Source: Acidimicrobiales bacterium
GTDB taxonomy: Bacteria; Actinomycetota; Acidimicrobiia; Acidimicrobiales; SZUA-35
NCBI GenBank assembly: GCA_020630195.1
Contig: JAHDBV010000019.1
Coordinates: 18,568-64,596 of the forward strand
Direction: 5' to 3'
Length of the DNA: 46,029 nucleotides
The notes beneath the pieces were generated by a model. The model worked only from the letters and a program-made list of their open reading frames with translations. It did not search any database and had not been told where the DNA came from. Positions within the stretch are counted from its first letter, which is position 1, and every line of letters begins with the position of its first letter. Positions 30,837-39,694 of the stretch are shown in pieces. A program made the translations under genes and the position numbers.

Positions 30837-32140
30837 CCGCCCGACCCGACCCGACCACTCGTCGTCGGTTCCTCCGCCTCGCCGGTGGGGCCGGCGTGGG
30901 GATCGCGGCGCTCGGCGCCGGCGGGGGCGTCGCGGCGCTCGGCGCCGGAGGCCCCCGCCTCGCCGCCGCCCTCGACCGGGCCGCCGTCGCACCGGTCGTG
31001 GCCACCGGTGGTGGCCCGATCCTGATCACCATCCAGCTCGCCGGCGGGCTCGACTTCCTCGACACCGTCGTGCCGGTCGGCGACGACTACGAACGTCTCC
31101 GGGGTCGTGGCGCCATCGACCGGAGCGGCACCCATCGCCTCGACGACTCGTTCGCCCTGCATCCGTCGCTCACCCATCTCGCCGAGCGGTGGCACGCCGG
31201 TGAACTCGCCGTCGTCCACGGTGTGGGCACCCCGGGGTCGTCGCTCTCCCACTTCGTCGACACCGAGATGTGGGAACGGGGCACCACCGACGAGTCGGTG
31301 CGCACGGGGTGGCTCGGTCGGAGTCTCGACCGGCTGAGCCCCGGTCGTCCCGATCCACTCCTGGGCCTGGCCGTCGGTGAGCTGAGCCCGTCGATGTGGG
31401 GGCCGCGGTGGAACCCGGTGGCGTTGCCGGACGACGGGCGCCTGCCCTGGTCGGCGTCGTTCATCGACGAGCACCCCGGTGTGGTCGCCGCCTATCACCG
31501 GCTCCAGACCGCCTCGGGCGACCCGGGGGCCAGCCTGGCCGATCGGGTGCGGGCGAGTCAGGGAGTGGTCCGCGGCGTGGCCGACACCCTCGGTGGGGCC
31601 ACCGATCTCGACGCGCTGGCCGAGGCCGCCGAGTTGTTCGGCGACGACGACGGCGACGAGGCCCGCGGCACCGGCCCCCTCGCCCGAGGTCTCGAGCTCA
31701 TCGCCGACCTGATCCTCGGTGGGCTCGAGACCCGGGCCTTCCACGTCCGCCACGGCGACTTCGACACCCACGCCGATCAGGCGTCGAACCTCCCGGCTCG
31801 CCTCATCGAACTCGACGGGGCGATCGACGGCCTCCGCCGCAAGCTCGGCGCCCGGTGGAGCGACGTGGTCGTCGCCACCTGGACCGAGTTCGGGCGGCGG
31901 CCCGACTGGAACGGCAACGGGACCGAGCACGGCACCGCCGGCACGCAGTTCGTCATCGGCCCGTCGGTGGCGGCCGGCCACCACGGTGAACCGAGCCCCC
32001 TCGACCGGTTCGATCGGGACGGCAACTTCCTCGTGACGACCGACTTCCGGAGCTACCTGGCCGGCCTCGCCGCCCACACCCTCGGCGTCGGCCCCGACGT
32101 CGTGGCCCCCGGCGTCGAGCCGATGGAGGTCGTCGCATGA
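30833..32140 (+). CDS. DUF1501 family protein with Tat signal
   Basis: This 435-residue protein carries a twin-arginine signal: TTRRRFLRLAGGAGVGIAAL, followed by a duplicated GAGGGVAALGAGG hydrophobic stretch. The DUF1501 body shows LITIQLAGGLDFLDTVVP, HPSLTHLAERWHAGELAVVHGVG, SLSHFVDTEMWERG, GDFDTHADQASNLPARLIELD, TWTEFGRRPDWNGNGTEHGTAGTQFVIG and TDFRSYLAGLAAHTLG, a sulfatase/alkaline-phosphatase-like arrangement. It is exported folded, which suggests a bound cofactor or metal. The gene sits between DUF1800 and an acidic protein gene with 4-base overlaps on both sides. Confidence 0.92.
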   Translation: MTARPDPTTRRRFLRLAGGAGVGIAALGAGGGVAALGAGGPRLAAALDRAAVAPVVATGGGPILITIQLAGGLDFLDTVVPVGDDYERLRGRGAIDRSGTHRLDDSFALHPSLTHLAERWHAGELAVVHGVGTPGSSLSHFVDTEMWERGTTDESVRTGWLGRSLDRLSPGRPDPLLGLAVGELSPSMWGPRWNPVALPDDGRLPWSASFIDEHPGVVAAYHRLQTASGDPGASLADRVRASQGVVRGVADTLGGATDLDALAEAAELFGDDDGDEARGTGPLARGLELIADLILGGLETRAFHVRHGDFDTHADQASNLPARLIELDGAIDGLRRKLGARWSDVVVATWTEFGRRPDWNGNGTEHGTAGTQFVIGPSVAAGHHGEPSPLDRFDRDGNFLVTTDFRSYLAGLAAHTLGVGPDVVAPGVEPMEVVA

Positions 32141-32769
32141 CCCCGCATCGTCCACGAGCCGGGGCGTTCGTCGTCACGGCGGTGCTGCTCGGTCTCGGTC
32201 TCGGCTGGGTCGCGACCCGATCGGTGCTGGCCATCCCGGGCGACGCCGAGGCCCCCGCCGGAGCGTCGCCGGCAGCGGTCGTCGAGGCGGCCGCCGTCAT
32301 GGCTGACGAGGGTGACGCAGGGACCGACCCGGACGCCGCCGCCGACCTCGCCGCGACGCTCCGGGGCGAGTCGTCGGATGACGGTGCCGCCCACCTCGTC
32401 GAGTTGTGCGACTCGGCTGCGGTCGAACTGTCGGCCCGGGAGGAGTCCGGCCGGTTCGAGTTCGAGGAGGGCGCGGATCTGTCCGAGGAGGAGCTCGATG
32501 CCCGGCTCGTGCCCCCGGGCCCGTTCGAGGCCGGTGTGCGGCCGCCCGACGATCGCCCGACCTTCGACCGGTTCGATCGGGCGCCGTCGATCGCCGAGGT
32601 CGACGATCACGACCTCGTGCTCGTCGTCGAGCACTGCTTCGAGTCGGGGGTCCTGATCGACCACGAGTTCGACGACGAAGAGGACGGCGAGTTCGACGAG
32701 GACACCACCGCCGATCCCGACGACCTCGACGAGGACACCACCGCCGATCCCGACGACCTCGACGAATAG
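32137..32769 (+). CDS. Secreted acidic hypothetical protein with a C-terminal 11-residue tandem repeat
   Basis: This 210-residue protein is not recognised. It has a basic N-terminus and a hydrophobic segment (AFVVTAVLLGLGLGW), then a long acidic region rich in Asp, Glu and Ala with two cysteines (CDS near residue 90 and EHCFES near 167). The C-terminus repeats EDTTADPDDLD twice, encoded by two tandem 33-bp units. Such a strongly acidic tail often binds divalent cations, but that is inference. It overlaps the DUF1501 stop by 4 bases and runs directly into a two-component system. Confidence 0.72.
   Translation: MTPHRPRAGAFVVTAVLLGLGLGWVATRSVLAIPGDAEAPAGASPAAVVEAAAVMADEGDAGTDPDAAADLAATLRGESSDDGAAHLVELCDSAAVELSAREESGRFEFEEGADLSEEELDARLVPPGPFEAGVRPPDDRPTFDRFDRAPSIAEVDDHDLVLVVEHCFESGVLIDHEFDDEEDGEFDEDTTADPDDLDEDTTADPDDLDE
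32695..32760 (+). repeat. 33-bp tandem repeat, two copies
   Basis: The units 32695-32727 and 32728-32760 are identical and in frame, encoding the repeated EDTTADPDDLD near the end of the acidic protein. A further GACGA begins a third copy. Confidence 0.9.
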
Positions 32770-32772
32770 GCT
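32767..32772 (+). promoter_or_regulatory. -10 hexamer TAGGCT before the response regulator gene
   Basis: TAGGCT includes the TAG stop of the acidic-protein gene and ends 7 bases before ATG 32780. The two-component genes can thus also be transcribed separately. Confidence 0.5.
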
Positions 32773-32779
32773 CCGACGC

Positions 32780-33445
32780 ATGCGGGTGCTCGTGATCGAG
32801 GACGACGACGACATCCGCCTCGGTGTCGTCCGGACACTCCGGGCCGACGGGTTCGCCGTCGATGACGCCGCCGATGTGGCCGCCGCCGATCTCGCCGTGT
32901 CGGTCAACGACTACGACGTCGTGGTCGCCGACCGCATGTTGCCCGACGGCGACGCCCTCGAGCTCGTGGCCGAGCGGCGGCGTGGCGGCTGGACCGTGCC
33001 CGTGCTCTTCCTGACCGCACGCGACGCCGTCGCCGATCGGGTCGCCGGCTTCGAGGTGGGTGGGGACGACTATCTCGTGAAGCCGTTCGCCATGGACGAG
33101 CTGGTGGTCCGGGTTCGTGCGTTGGCCCGCCGTGCCGGCCGTGACGCGCCGAGTGCGATCCGGGTCGCCGGTGTCGAAATCGACCGGGCTCGGGCCGAGG
33201 TCCGTCGCGACGGAGTGCTCCTGCCGCTCACCTCCAAAGAACGCGGCATCCTCGAGCTGCTCGCTGATCGGGCCGGCACCGTGGTCTCCCGAGCCGAGCT
33301 GATCGAACACTGCTGGGACGAGGCCCACGACCCGATGTCGAACGTCGTCGACGTGCACGTCAGCTCGTTGCGCCGCAAGCTCGGTGATCCCCAGCCGATC
33401 ACCACGGTCCGGGGCGCCGGCTTCCTCCTCGACCCCGATCGATGA
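32780..33445 (+). CDS. OmpR/PhoB-family response regulator
   Basis: This 221-residue regulator has a receiver domain with the acidic pair in VIEDDDDIR (8-10), phosphoacceptor Asp51 (VVVADRMLPDG), Thr in FLTARDA and Lys in DDYLVKPF. It is followed by a C-terminal winged helix (LTSKERGILELLADRAGTVVSRAELIEHCWDE, NVVDVHVSSLRRKLG, TVRGAGFLL). It is a DNA-binding regulator phosphorylated by the histidine kinase encoded directly downstream, whose ATG overlaps this stop by 4 bases. Confidence 0.95.
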   Translation: MRVLVIEDDDDIRLGVVRTLRADGFAVDDAADVAAADLAVSVNDYDVVVADRMLPDGDALELVAERRRGGWTVPVLFLTARDAVADRVAGFEVGGDDYLVKPFAMDELVVRVRALARRAGRDAPSAIRVAGVEIDRARAEVRRDGVLLPLTSKERGILELLADRAGTVVSRAELIEHCWDEAHDPMSNVVDVHVSSLRRKLGDPQPITTVRGAGFLLDPDR

Positions 33446-34941
33446 CCACCCCCGTGGCTCCGAGTCCGGCCACGGCGCGCCGCCTCCGGCAGATGCGTCG
33501 GCGCCTGACCCTGCTGCTGTCGGCGCTCGCCGTGGCGATCGTCGCCGTGTTCACCCTCGTGGTGCTCCGTGTCGACGCCGACCTGCGCGACGAACGGATC
33601 GACGCCGCACTGCTCCGCAAGATCGAGGCGGCCGACCGGGCGATCGCCTTCGACGGCCAGCGCCTCACACCCGCCGATCCGACTCGGCTGCTCGACGACG
33701 ACGTGGCCGTCGCGGTACGTCCCGCCTTCGAGGACGTCGTCGCCGACACGGCCGAGCAGATCCCCGAACCTGACGAAGACGAGCTGTTCGAGATGGCCGA
33801 GTTCGTGCTCGACGAGTTCGAGGACGACGATCTGCTCCAGCTCCTCGAGTCGTTCCGGATGGAGGAGGGCACCCTCGACGAACGGCGCGAGGTGTTGCTC
33901 GAGGAGTTCCCCGACGACCTGCGGGCCGAGGCCTACCGCATGTGGGTGCTCGAGACGGCGGACGATCTCGTGACCGAGCTGGCAGAGGAGACCCTGCTGT
34001 TCCGGCCGGAGGCGACACTGCTCGACGACGAGGTGGTCCGGGATCTCGCCGCCGCCGTGATCGACGACGGTGCCGACGGCCGGCTCGAGACCGAGGGACT
34101 CGACGGGCGGACCGTGCTCGTCCAGGCCCGGGCACTCCGCGACGGGGTGGAGACCCGGGGTGCCGTCGTGGCGGCGATCGATCTCACCGGGGAAGCCGCC
34201 GACGAGCGTGACTTCCGCACCCGCGTGATCCTGCTCGCCGTCGCCCTCGTGGCCGGCGGCACCCTGGCGGCGTGGATCCTGGCCGGGCGATCCATCCGCC
34301 CGACGGCGGTGGCGCTGGCCCAGCAGGAGCGGTTCCTCGCGGACGCCGCCCACGAGCTGCGCACCCCGATCGCCGCCATCCGGGCCACGGCCGAAGCCCC
34401 GCTCGATGCGGAGGAGGTGGCCGACGACCGGTTGGCCCGTGTGTCGACACTGGCCGCCGGCGCCTCCCGCCTCACCGACGATCTCCTCACGCTCGCACGG
34501 ATGGATGCGGATCGGCTCGACCTCGACCGCCGCCCCACCCGCGTCGATCTGTTGGTCGAGCAGATCGTCGACGACGACCCGGCCGTGCGGCTCGAGCTCG
34601 CGCCACTGGTGGCCCGCATCGACCCGGGACTGACCGAGCGGGTCATTCGGAACCTGCTCGACAACGCCCGGGCGCACGGGGCGGCCACACCGGAGCAGCC
34701 CGTCGTCGTCGCCGTCGACGGCCCGGCGCTCGTGGTCAGCGATCAGGGCCCCGGGGTGTCCCCGGAGCTCGCCGCCACGGTGTTCGAACGATTCCGGTCC
34801 GGTCCGGCCAGCCGGGGGCACGGACTGGGCCTGCCCCTCGCTCGGTGGATCGCCCGTGCTCAGGGCGGGGACCTCACCCTCGAACCCGGGGCCGGCGGAG
34901 CGACGTTCCGCCTGCGACTGCCGACGGCGTCGCAGGACTGA
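33442..34941 (+). CDS. Sensor histidine kinase with a large acidic extracytoplasmic domain
   Basis: This 499-residue kinase has membrane helices at about 21-43 and 260-281, enclosing some 215 residues that are very acidic (DEDELFEMAEFVLDEFEDDD and similar). The cytoplasmic part has a short linker, the H-box FLADAAHELRTPIAAI with His304, the N-box RNLLDNARAHG, the G1 box VSDQGPGVSPE and the G2 box RGHGLGLPLARWI. No clear HAMP domain is visible beyond the short segment after helix 2. The acidic sensor beside an acidic secreted protein suggests sensing of cations or a surface state; this is inference. Confidence 0.92.
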   Translation: MTTPVAPSPATARRLRQMRRRLTLLLSALAVAIVAVFTLVVLRVDADLRDERIDAALLRKIEAADRAIAFDGQRLTPADPTRLLDDDVAVAVRPAFEDVVADTAEQIPEPDEDELFEMAEFVLDEFEDDDLLQLLESFRMEEGTLDERREVLLEEFPDDLRAEAYRMWVLETADDLVTELAEETLLFRPEATLLDDEVVRDLAAAVIDDGADGRLETEGLDGRTVLVQARALRDGVETRGAVVAAIDLTGEAADERDFRTRVILLAVALVAGGTLAAWILAGRSIRPTAVALAQQERFLADAAHELRTPIAAIRATAEAPLDAEEVADDRLARVSTLAAGASRLTDDLLTLARMDADRLDLDRRPTRVDLLVEQIVDDDPAVRLELAPLVARIDPGLTERVIRNLLDNARAHGAATPEQPVVVAVDGPALVVSDQGPGVSPELAATVFERFRSGPASRGHGLGLPLARWIARAQGGDLTLEPGAGGATFRLRLPTASQD

Positions 34942-34947
34942 GCCGGT

Positions 34948-35739
34948 TCAGTCCTGGTTGAAGCGGGGCGGGCGCTTCTCGAGGAAGGCCCGCATGCCCT
35001 CGGCGGCGTCCGGCGTGCCCATCGTCGCGTGCACGGCGGCCCGCTCGGCGGCGAGGAGATCGTCGAGGTTGCGTCTCGAGGCGTCACGGAGCGCCTCCAA
35101 CATGGCTCGTACGGCGAGGCGGGGCTGGGCGGCGAGGTCGGCGGCGAAGGCGACCGCCCGATCGCGCAGCTCCTCGACGGGCCAGACCTCCTGGACGAGA
35201 CCGATCTCGAGCGCTTCGGGGCCGGTGAGGGTGCGGGCCCGCAGGATCAGCTCGAGCGCCCGGGTCGTCCCGACGGCCTTGGCCAGCCGGGCGCTCCCAC
35301 CCCACGCCGGCGTCGACCCGAGATGCATCTCCGGCAGCCCGATCGACGCGCCCTCGGCCGCGGCCACCCGGAAGGTGCAGCCGAGCGGGAGTTCGAGACC
35401 TCCACCGAGGCAGTGGCCGAACAGGGTCGCGATCGAGGGCTTCGGCATCGTCTCGATCCGATGGATCAGATCGAGTCGTTCGTCGAAGAACGCGTCGATC
35501 GAGCCGGCGGCCTGGATGCCCGGGCCCAGCTGCTTGAGGTTCATCCCGACCGAGAAGTTGGTGGTGCCCTCGGCGGTGATCACCACGGCTCGCACGGAGT
35601 CGTCGGCCGCCACCTCGTCGATCGCCTCGGACATCGCCGCGACCCACTCGAGCGACATCCGGTTGAGCGGGTCGTCGTTGTTCGACAACACCACCACGCC
35701 GTCGGCGGGGCGGGTGATGAGCAGTGGTTCGTCGGCCAT
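34948..35739 (-). CDS. Enoyl-CoA hydratase/isomerase family protein
   Basis: This 263-residue crotonase has VVLSNNDDPLNRMSLEWV, TTNFSVGMNLKQLGPG (first oxyanion region, about 58-75), FGHCLGGGLELPLGCTFRVAA (second oxyanion region, about 109-129) and LPEMHLGSTPAWGGSARLAKAVG with one candidate catalytic glutamate. The first oxyanion block lacks the usual A-G-A-D pattern, so hydratase activity is not certain. The start ATG 35739 lies 7 bases after TAGGTT on the minus strand. Downstream it converges with the sensor kinase gene. Confidence 0.88.
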   Translation of the reverse strand: MADEPLLITRPADGVVVLSNNDDPLNRMSLEWVAAMSEAIDEVAADDSVRAVVITAEGTTNFSVGMNLKQLGPGIQAAGSIDAFFDERLDLIHRIETMPKPSIATLFGHCLGGGLELPLGCTFRVAAAEGASIGLPEMHLGSTPAWGGSARLAKAVGTTRALELILRARTLTGPEALEIGLVQEVWPVEELRDRAVAFAADLAAQPRLAVRAMLEALRDASRRNLDDLLAAERAAVHATMGTPDAAEGMRAFLEKRPPRFNQD

Positions 35740-35746
35740 GCGGGCG

Positions 35747-35752
35747 AACCTA
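35747..35752 (-). promoter_or_regulatory. -10 hexamer TAGGTT before the crotonase-family gene
   Basis: TAGGTT on the minus strand ends 7 bases before ATG 35739. It lies across the end of the upstream SDR gene, so this gene can be transcribed on its own. Confidence 0.5.
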
Positions 35753-36655
35753 GATCCCGGGATCGACCCCGGTCAGTTCGATCGACCGCTCCCACAGGCG
35801 CCGGCCGAGTTCGGGATCCCGCGCCCGATCGATCGGCTCCACGACGACGGCCGGGCCGGCGGTCTCGCCCCGCTTCGACGGACCCACGTAGGCGCCACCC
35901 GGCAGGTCGGCCGTGGCGGCCATGAGCGTGGTCCAGGCACCGGCGGCGGGAGAGTTGAAGAACGGACGGACCACCGGGAGCAGCACGGTCGCCGCGGGAC
36001 CGAGGTGGCGGCCGAGCTCGGTGGTGGCGATGCCCGGATGGCAGCAGATCGACCGGGTCGGCGCGCCGGCGGCCCGCAGGCGGCGGTCGAGTTCGAGGTG
36101 GTGGACCATGTTGGCGAACTTCGACTGCTGGTACCGCTCCTGGCGTTGATAGCCGGCCGTTGCGTCGAGATCGTCCCAGTGGATCCGGCCGGCCCGGTGG
36201 GCGAGGGACGACGTGATCACGACCCGGCTGTCCGAGCGCTCGAGCAGTGCGGGCAGGAGCAAGCCGGTGAGGGCGAACGTGCCGAGATGGTTGACCCCGA
36301 ACTGGGCCTCGAAGCCGTCCGTCGTGAGCGTCCTCGGCGGCATCATGATCCCGGCGTTGTTCACCAGGACGTCGAGGCGCTCCTCGGCGAGCACCCGGTC
36401 GGCGGCCGCCCGCACGCTGCCGAGGTCGCCCTGGTCGAGTTCGACGATGTCGACCTCGGCGGTCGGATGCCGGGTCAGGATCCGGTCCCTGGCCGCCTGT
36501 GCCCGGTCGATCGACCGACAGCCGAGGAGCACCCTCGCCCCCCGTCCGGCGAGGACGAGTGCCGTCTCGTAGCCGAGCCCGGTGTTGGCCCCCGTGACGA
36601 GCACCGTCCGTCCGATCTGGTCGGTGACGTCGTCGGCGGTGAATCCCCGGGCCAT
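35750..36655 (-). CDS. Short-chain dehydrogenase (retinol dehydrogenase-like)
   Basis: This 301-residue SDR resembles the retinol dehydrogenase/oxidoreductase subgroup: TVLVTGANTGLGYETALVLAGRGARV (about 17-42), DQGDLGSVRAAADRV, VLVNNAGIMMPPRTLTTDGFEAQFGVNHLGTFALT, SRVVITSSLAHRAG, and YQQSKFANMVHHLEL as the active-site Tyr-x3-Lys. The proline-rich C-terminal insertion with GAWTTLMAAT is also typical of that group. The substrate is unknown. ATG 36655 follows TAGGGT by 6 bases. Its downstream neighbour starts ten bases before its end on the same strand. Confidence 0.9.
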   Translation of the reverse strand: MARGFTADDVTDQIGRTVLVTGANTGLGYETALVLAGRGARVLLGCRSIDRAQAARDRILTRHPTAEVDIVELDQGDLGSVRAAADRVLAEERLDVLVNNAGIMMPPRTLTTDGFEAQFGVNHLGTFALTGLLLPALLERSDSRVVITSSLAHRAGRIHWDDLDATAGYQRQERYQQSKFANMVHHLELDRRLRAAGAPTRSICCHPGIATTELGRHLGPAATVLLPVVRPFFNSPAAGAWTTLMAATADLPGGAYVGPSKRGETAGPAVVVEPIDRARDPELGRRLWERSIELTGVDPGI

Positions 36656-36731
36656 GGATCGACCCTACGGATCCCGGCCCGCGGTCCGAACCGACTTGCC
36701 CGGCCAGCCGACGCACTGCTCACATGCGCCG

Positions 36732-37895
36732 GTGCAGGAGGCCGCGAGCGACGACGATCGGATCCTGACGCCGTCGTTCGTGCTCGTGTTGGTGTCGTCG
36801 AGCCTCTTCTTCTTCGGCTTCGGCACGATGAACGCCCTCGTGCCCACGTTCGTGGTCGACGAACTCGGTGGAACCGAGGCCACCGCCGGGTTCGTGATGG
36901 GATCGTTCGCGCTCACGGCGCTGCTGACCCGGGTGCTGTGGGGGCGGGCCAGCGACCGCCGTGGGGCCCGCCGGGTCATGATGATCGGCGCCGTCTTCGG
37001 TGCCGTCGCGTTCGTCGTGATGGCCGTCGTCCCGACCCTGCCGGGCACCGTGCTCGCCCGGCTGCTCTACGGCACCGGGGTGGCGGCGATGGTGACGGGT
37101 TCGACGTCGCTCGCGCTCGGGCTCGCCCCGGAGCACCGGCGAGGGCAGGCCTCCAGTCTCGTGCTGGTCTCGTTCCACGTCGGCCTCGGCCTCGGGCCGG
37201 TCGTGGCCGTGCAGCTCGTCGATGTCCTCGACTACCGGTCGGTGTGGCTGCTGAGCGCGGCCTTCGCCGCGGCGGCCGGGCTCGTCGGTGGCCGGTTGCC
37301 GCACCGGCCGGGCGACCCCGATGCGCCACCGGCACCACTCATCCACCGGCGGGCGATCGCACCCGGTGTCGTGACGGTGTTCGGCGTCGCCGGATTCAAC
37401 GGGTTCCTCGTCTTCGCTCCGCTCTACGCACGAGATGTCGGGATGAGCGACGCCGGACTGCTCTTCCTGGCGGCCTCGATCACGCTGGTGCTCGTGCGGG
37501 TGCTGTTCGGTGCCACACCCGACCGGGTCGGTCACGTCCGGGCCTCGACGGTCGCGATCGTCGTGTCGATCGGGGCCACCCTCGTCGTCGCGTTGTGGGC
37601 GACCCCGACCGGGCTGTTGCTCGGTGCCGTGCTGCTCGCCCTCGGTCTGTCGCTCCAGTCGCCGTCGCTGATCCCCCTCGCGATCGAGGGTGTGCCCGAT
37701 GCCGAACGCGGCGCGGCGATGGCGACCTACACCTCCTTCTTCGACATCGCGAACGCCGCCTACGGACCCCTGCTCGGACTCGTCGTGGTGTCGGGTGGGT
37801 ATCGGCCGGCCTTCCTCGCCGCCGCGTTCGGCGGTGTCGTCGCGCTCGCCGTCCTGCACCTCGTGGTGGTCCCGAACCGGCCCACCCCCGTCTGA
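36732..37895 (+). CDS. MFS transporter
   Basis: This roughly 387-residue transporter has twelve predicted helices with the loop 2-3 motif GRASDRRGARRVMMIG and a second-half counterpart GATPDRVGHVRAST. Helix 1 reads SFVLVLVSSSLFFFGFGTMNALVPTFVVDELGG, and a QASSLVLVSFHVGLGLGP segment resembles drug or sugar efflux MFS members. The substrate is not readable. Start choice is uncertain: GTG 36732 has TCACAT 6 bases upstream and begins just before the first helix, while ATG 36654 would overlap the divergent SDR start. Confidence 0.83.
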   Translation: MQEAASDDDRILTPSFVLVLVSSSLFFFGFGTMNALVPTFVVDELGGTEATAGFVMGSFALTALLTRVLWGRASDRRGARRVMMIGAVFGAVAFVVMAVVPTLPGTVLARLLYGTGVAAMVTGSTSLALGLAPEHRRGQASSLVLVSFHVGLGLGPVVAVQLVDVLDYRSVWLLSAAFAAAAGLVGGRLPHRPGDPDAPPAPLIHRRAIAPGVVTVFGVAGFNGFLVFAPLYARDVGMSDAGLLFLAASITLVLVRVLFGATPDRVGHVRASTVAIVVSIGATLVVALWATPTGLLLGAVLLALGLSLQSPSLIPLAIEGVPDAERGAAMATYTSFFDIANAAYGPLLGLVVVSGGYRPAFLAAAFGGVVALAVLHLVVVPNRPTPV

Positions 37896-37959
37896 CCGAC
37901 TCGCCCGAGCCCGGGCGTCGCGTCATCATGGGGGTCTCGCCGACGGCAGGGGGAACGCC

Positions 37960-39669
37960 ATGAGCGAACACGAGCTGGTCATCCGCAACGGGACGATCAT
38001 CGACGGCAGCGGCACCGATCGCTTCCACGGCGACGTCGCCGTCTCGGATGGGATCATCACCGAGGTCGGCGACGTCGAGGGCGGCGGCCGACGTGAGGTC
38101 GATGCCGACGGGCGCCTCGTCCAGCCCGGGTTCGTCGACATCCACACCCACTACGACGGCCAGGCGACGTGGGACTCCCAGCTCGCTCCCTCCTCCTGGC
38201 ACGGTGTCACCACGGTGGTCATGGGCAACTGCGGGGTCGGCTTCGCGCCGGTGCGGCCCACCGACCACGAGCGCCTCATCCAACTGATGGAGGGTGTCGA
38301 GGACATCCCGGGCACGGCGCTGCACGAGGGGCTTCCCTGGACGTGGCAGAGCTTCGAGGAGTACCTCGACGTGCTCGACTCGATCCCGCACGACATCGAC
38401 CTCGGCGCCCAGCTCCCGCATGCGGCCCTCCGCCTGAACGTGATGGGGGAGCGGGCCACCGCGCTCGAACCCGCCACACCGGACGAGATCGCGCAGATGG
38501 CCGAGCAGGCCCGCCGGGCCATCGCCGCCGGTGCACTCGGGTTCACGACCTCCCGGACCCTCAACCACCGCAGCTCGCTCGGCGAGAACACCCCGACGCT
38601 CAAGGCCGAGTTCGATGAACTCGTCGGCATCGCCGAGGCCGTGGGCACCACCGGCAAGGGGGTGCTCCAGATGATCTCCGACTTCATCGACGAGGACTCC
38701 GAGTTCGAGCTGGCCGTGGCCATGGCCGAACGATCGGGTCGTCCGATCTCGATCTCGATCGGCCAGAGTCCCCGCCGCCCCGACCAGTGGCGGACCCTGC
38801 TCGACGGCATGGAGGCCAACACCGCCCGGGGTGTGACGATGCGGGGCCAGGTGGCGGCACGCCCGATCGGGGTCATGCTCGGCCACCTCGGCACGATCAG
38901 TCCGTTCGTCTTCAGCGACACCGAGAAGGCGCTGCGCCGCCTCCCGATCGAGCAGCGGATCGTCGAGCTCCGCACGCCCGAGGTCCGGGCGGCGATCCTC
39001 GCGGAATCCGAGCTCGACCCGACCTCGCCGATCCTGGCGTCTCGGCTGATCCACAAGTGGTCGATGATGTATCTGCTGGGTGACCCGCCGGTCTACGAGC
39101 CCGACCCGTCGAACCGGCTCGATCGAGTGGCGGAGCGCAACGGTGTCTCGCCGCTCGAGGTCGCCTACGACGCCCTGCTCGAACGTGACGGTCGAGCGAT
39201 GCTCTACATCCCGTTCGCCAACTACGCGGACGAGAACCTCGACGTGGTGCGGGAGATGCTGCTGCATCCGGCCGCCGTGCCGGGGCTCTCTGACGGCGGC
39301 GCCCACGTCGGCACGATCTGCGACGTGAGCTTCCCGACCACCCTGATGCAGTGGTGGGGCCGGGACCGGCCCGACGGTCGGATCCCGCTCGAGACCATCG
39401 TGCACAAGCAGGCCCGGGCCACGGCGCTGACCGTCGGCATGACCGACCGTGGGCTGCTGGCGCCGGGCATGAAGGCCGACCTCAACGTGGTCGACTTCGA
39501 CTCGCTCGTGCTGCACTCCCCGGAGATCGTCGGCGACCTGCCCGCCGGCGGCAACCGCTTCCTCCAGCGGGTGACCGGCATCGATCACACCTTCGTCTCC
39601 GGCGTGGAGATCGCCTCGAACTCGGAGTCGACCGGCGCGACCCCCGGCCGACTCGTCCGTTCGAGCTGA
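37960..39669 (+). CDS. D-aminoacylase / N-acyl-D-amino-acid deacylase family amidohydrolase
   Basis: This 569-residue amidohydrolase starts with ELVIRNGTIIDGSGTDRFHGDVAVSDGIITEVG (the composite beta-sandwich). The metal-site motif VDIHTHYDGQATWD (His62, His64) follows, then VMGNCGVGFAP with Cys91, the family bridging ligand of D-aminoacylases. Further on come GRPISISIGQSP, SDGGAHVGTICD with the catalytic Asp, and the returning beta-sandwich GMKADLNVVDFDSL. N-acyl-D-amino-acid hydrolysis or a related amide is likely, though many members are poorly characterised. A CAGGGGG ribosome-binding site precedes ATG 37960. Confidence 0.9.
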   Translation: MSEHELVIRNGTIIDGSGTDRFHGDVAVSDGIITEVGDVEGGGRREVDADGRLVQPGFVDIHTHYDGQATWDSQLAPSSWHGVTTVVMGNCGVGFAPVRPTDHERLIQLMEGVEDIPGTALHEGLPWTWQSFEEYLDVLDSIPHDIDLGAQLPHAALRLNVMGERATALEPATPDEIAQMAEQARRAIAAGALGFTTSRTLNHRSSLGENTPTLKAEFDELVGIAEAVGTTGKGVLQMISDFIDEDSEFELAVAMAERSGRPISISIGQSPRRPDQWRTLLDGMEANTARGVTMRGQVAARPIGVMLGHLGTISPFVFSDTEKALRRLPIEQRIVELRTPEVRAAILAESELDPTSPILASRLIHKWSMMYLLGDPPVYEPDPSNRLDRVAERNGVSPLEVAYDALLERDGRAMLYIPFANYADENLDVVREMLLHPAAVPGLSDGGAHVGTICDVSFPTTLMQWWGRDRPDGRIPLETIVHKQARATALTVGMTDRGLLAPGMKADLNVVDFDSLVLHSPEIVGDLPAGGNRFLQRVTGIDHTFVSGVEIASNSESTGATPGRLVRSS

Positions 39670-39694
39670 CCGGCCGGCCCGCCGGGCCTCACCG

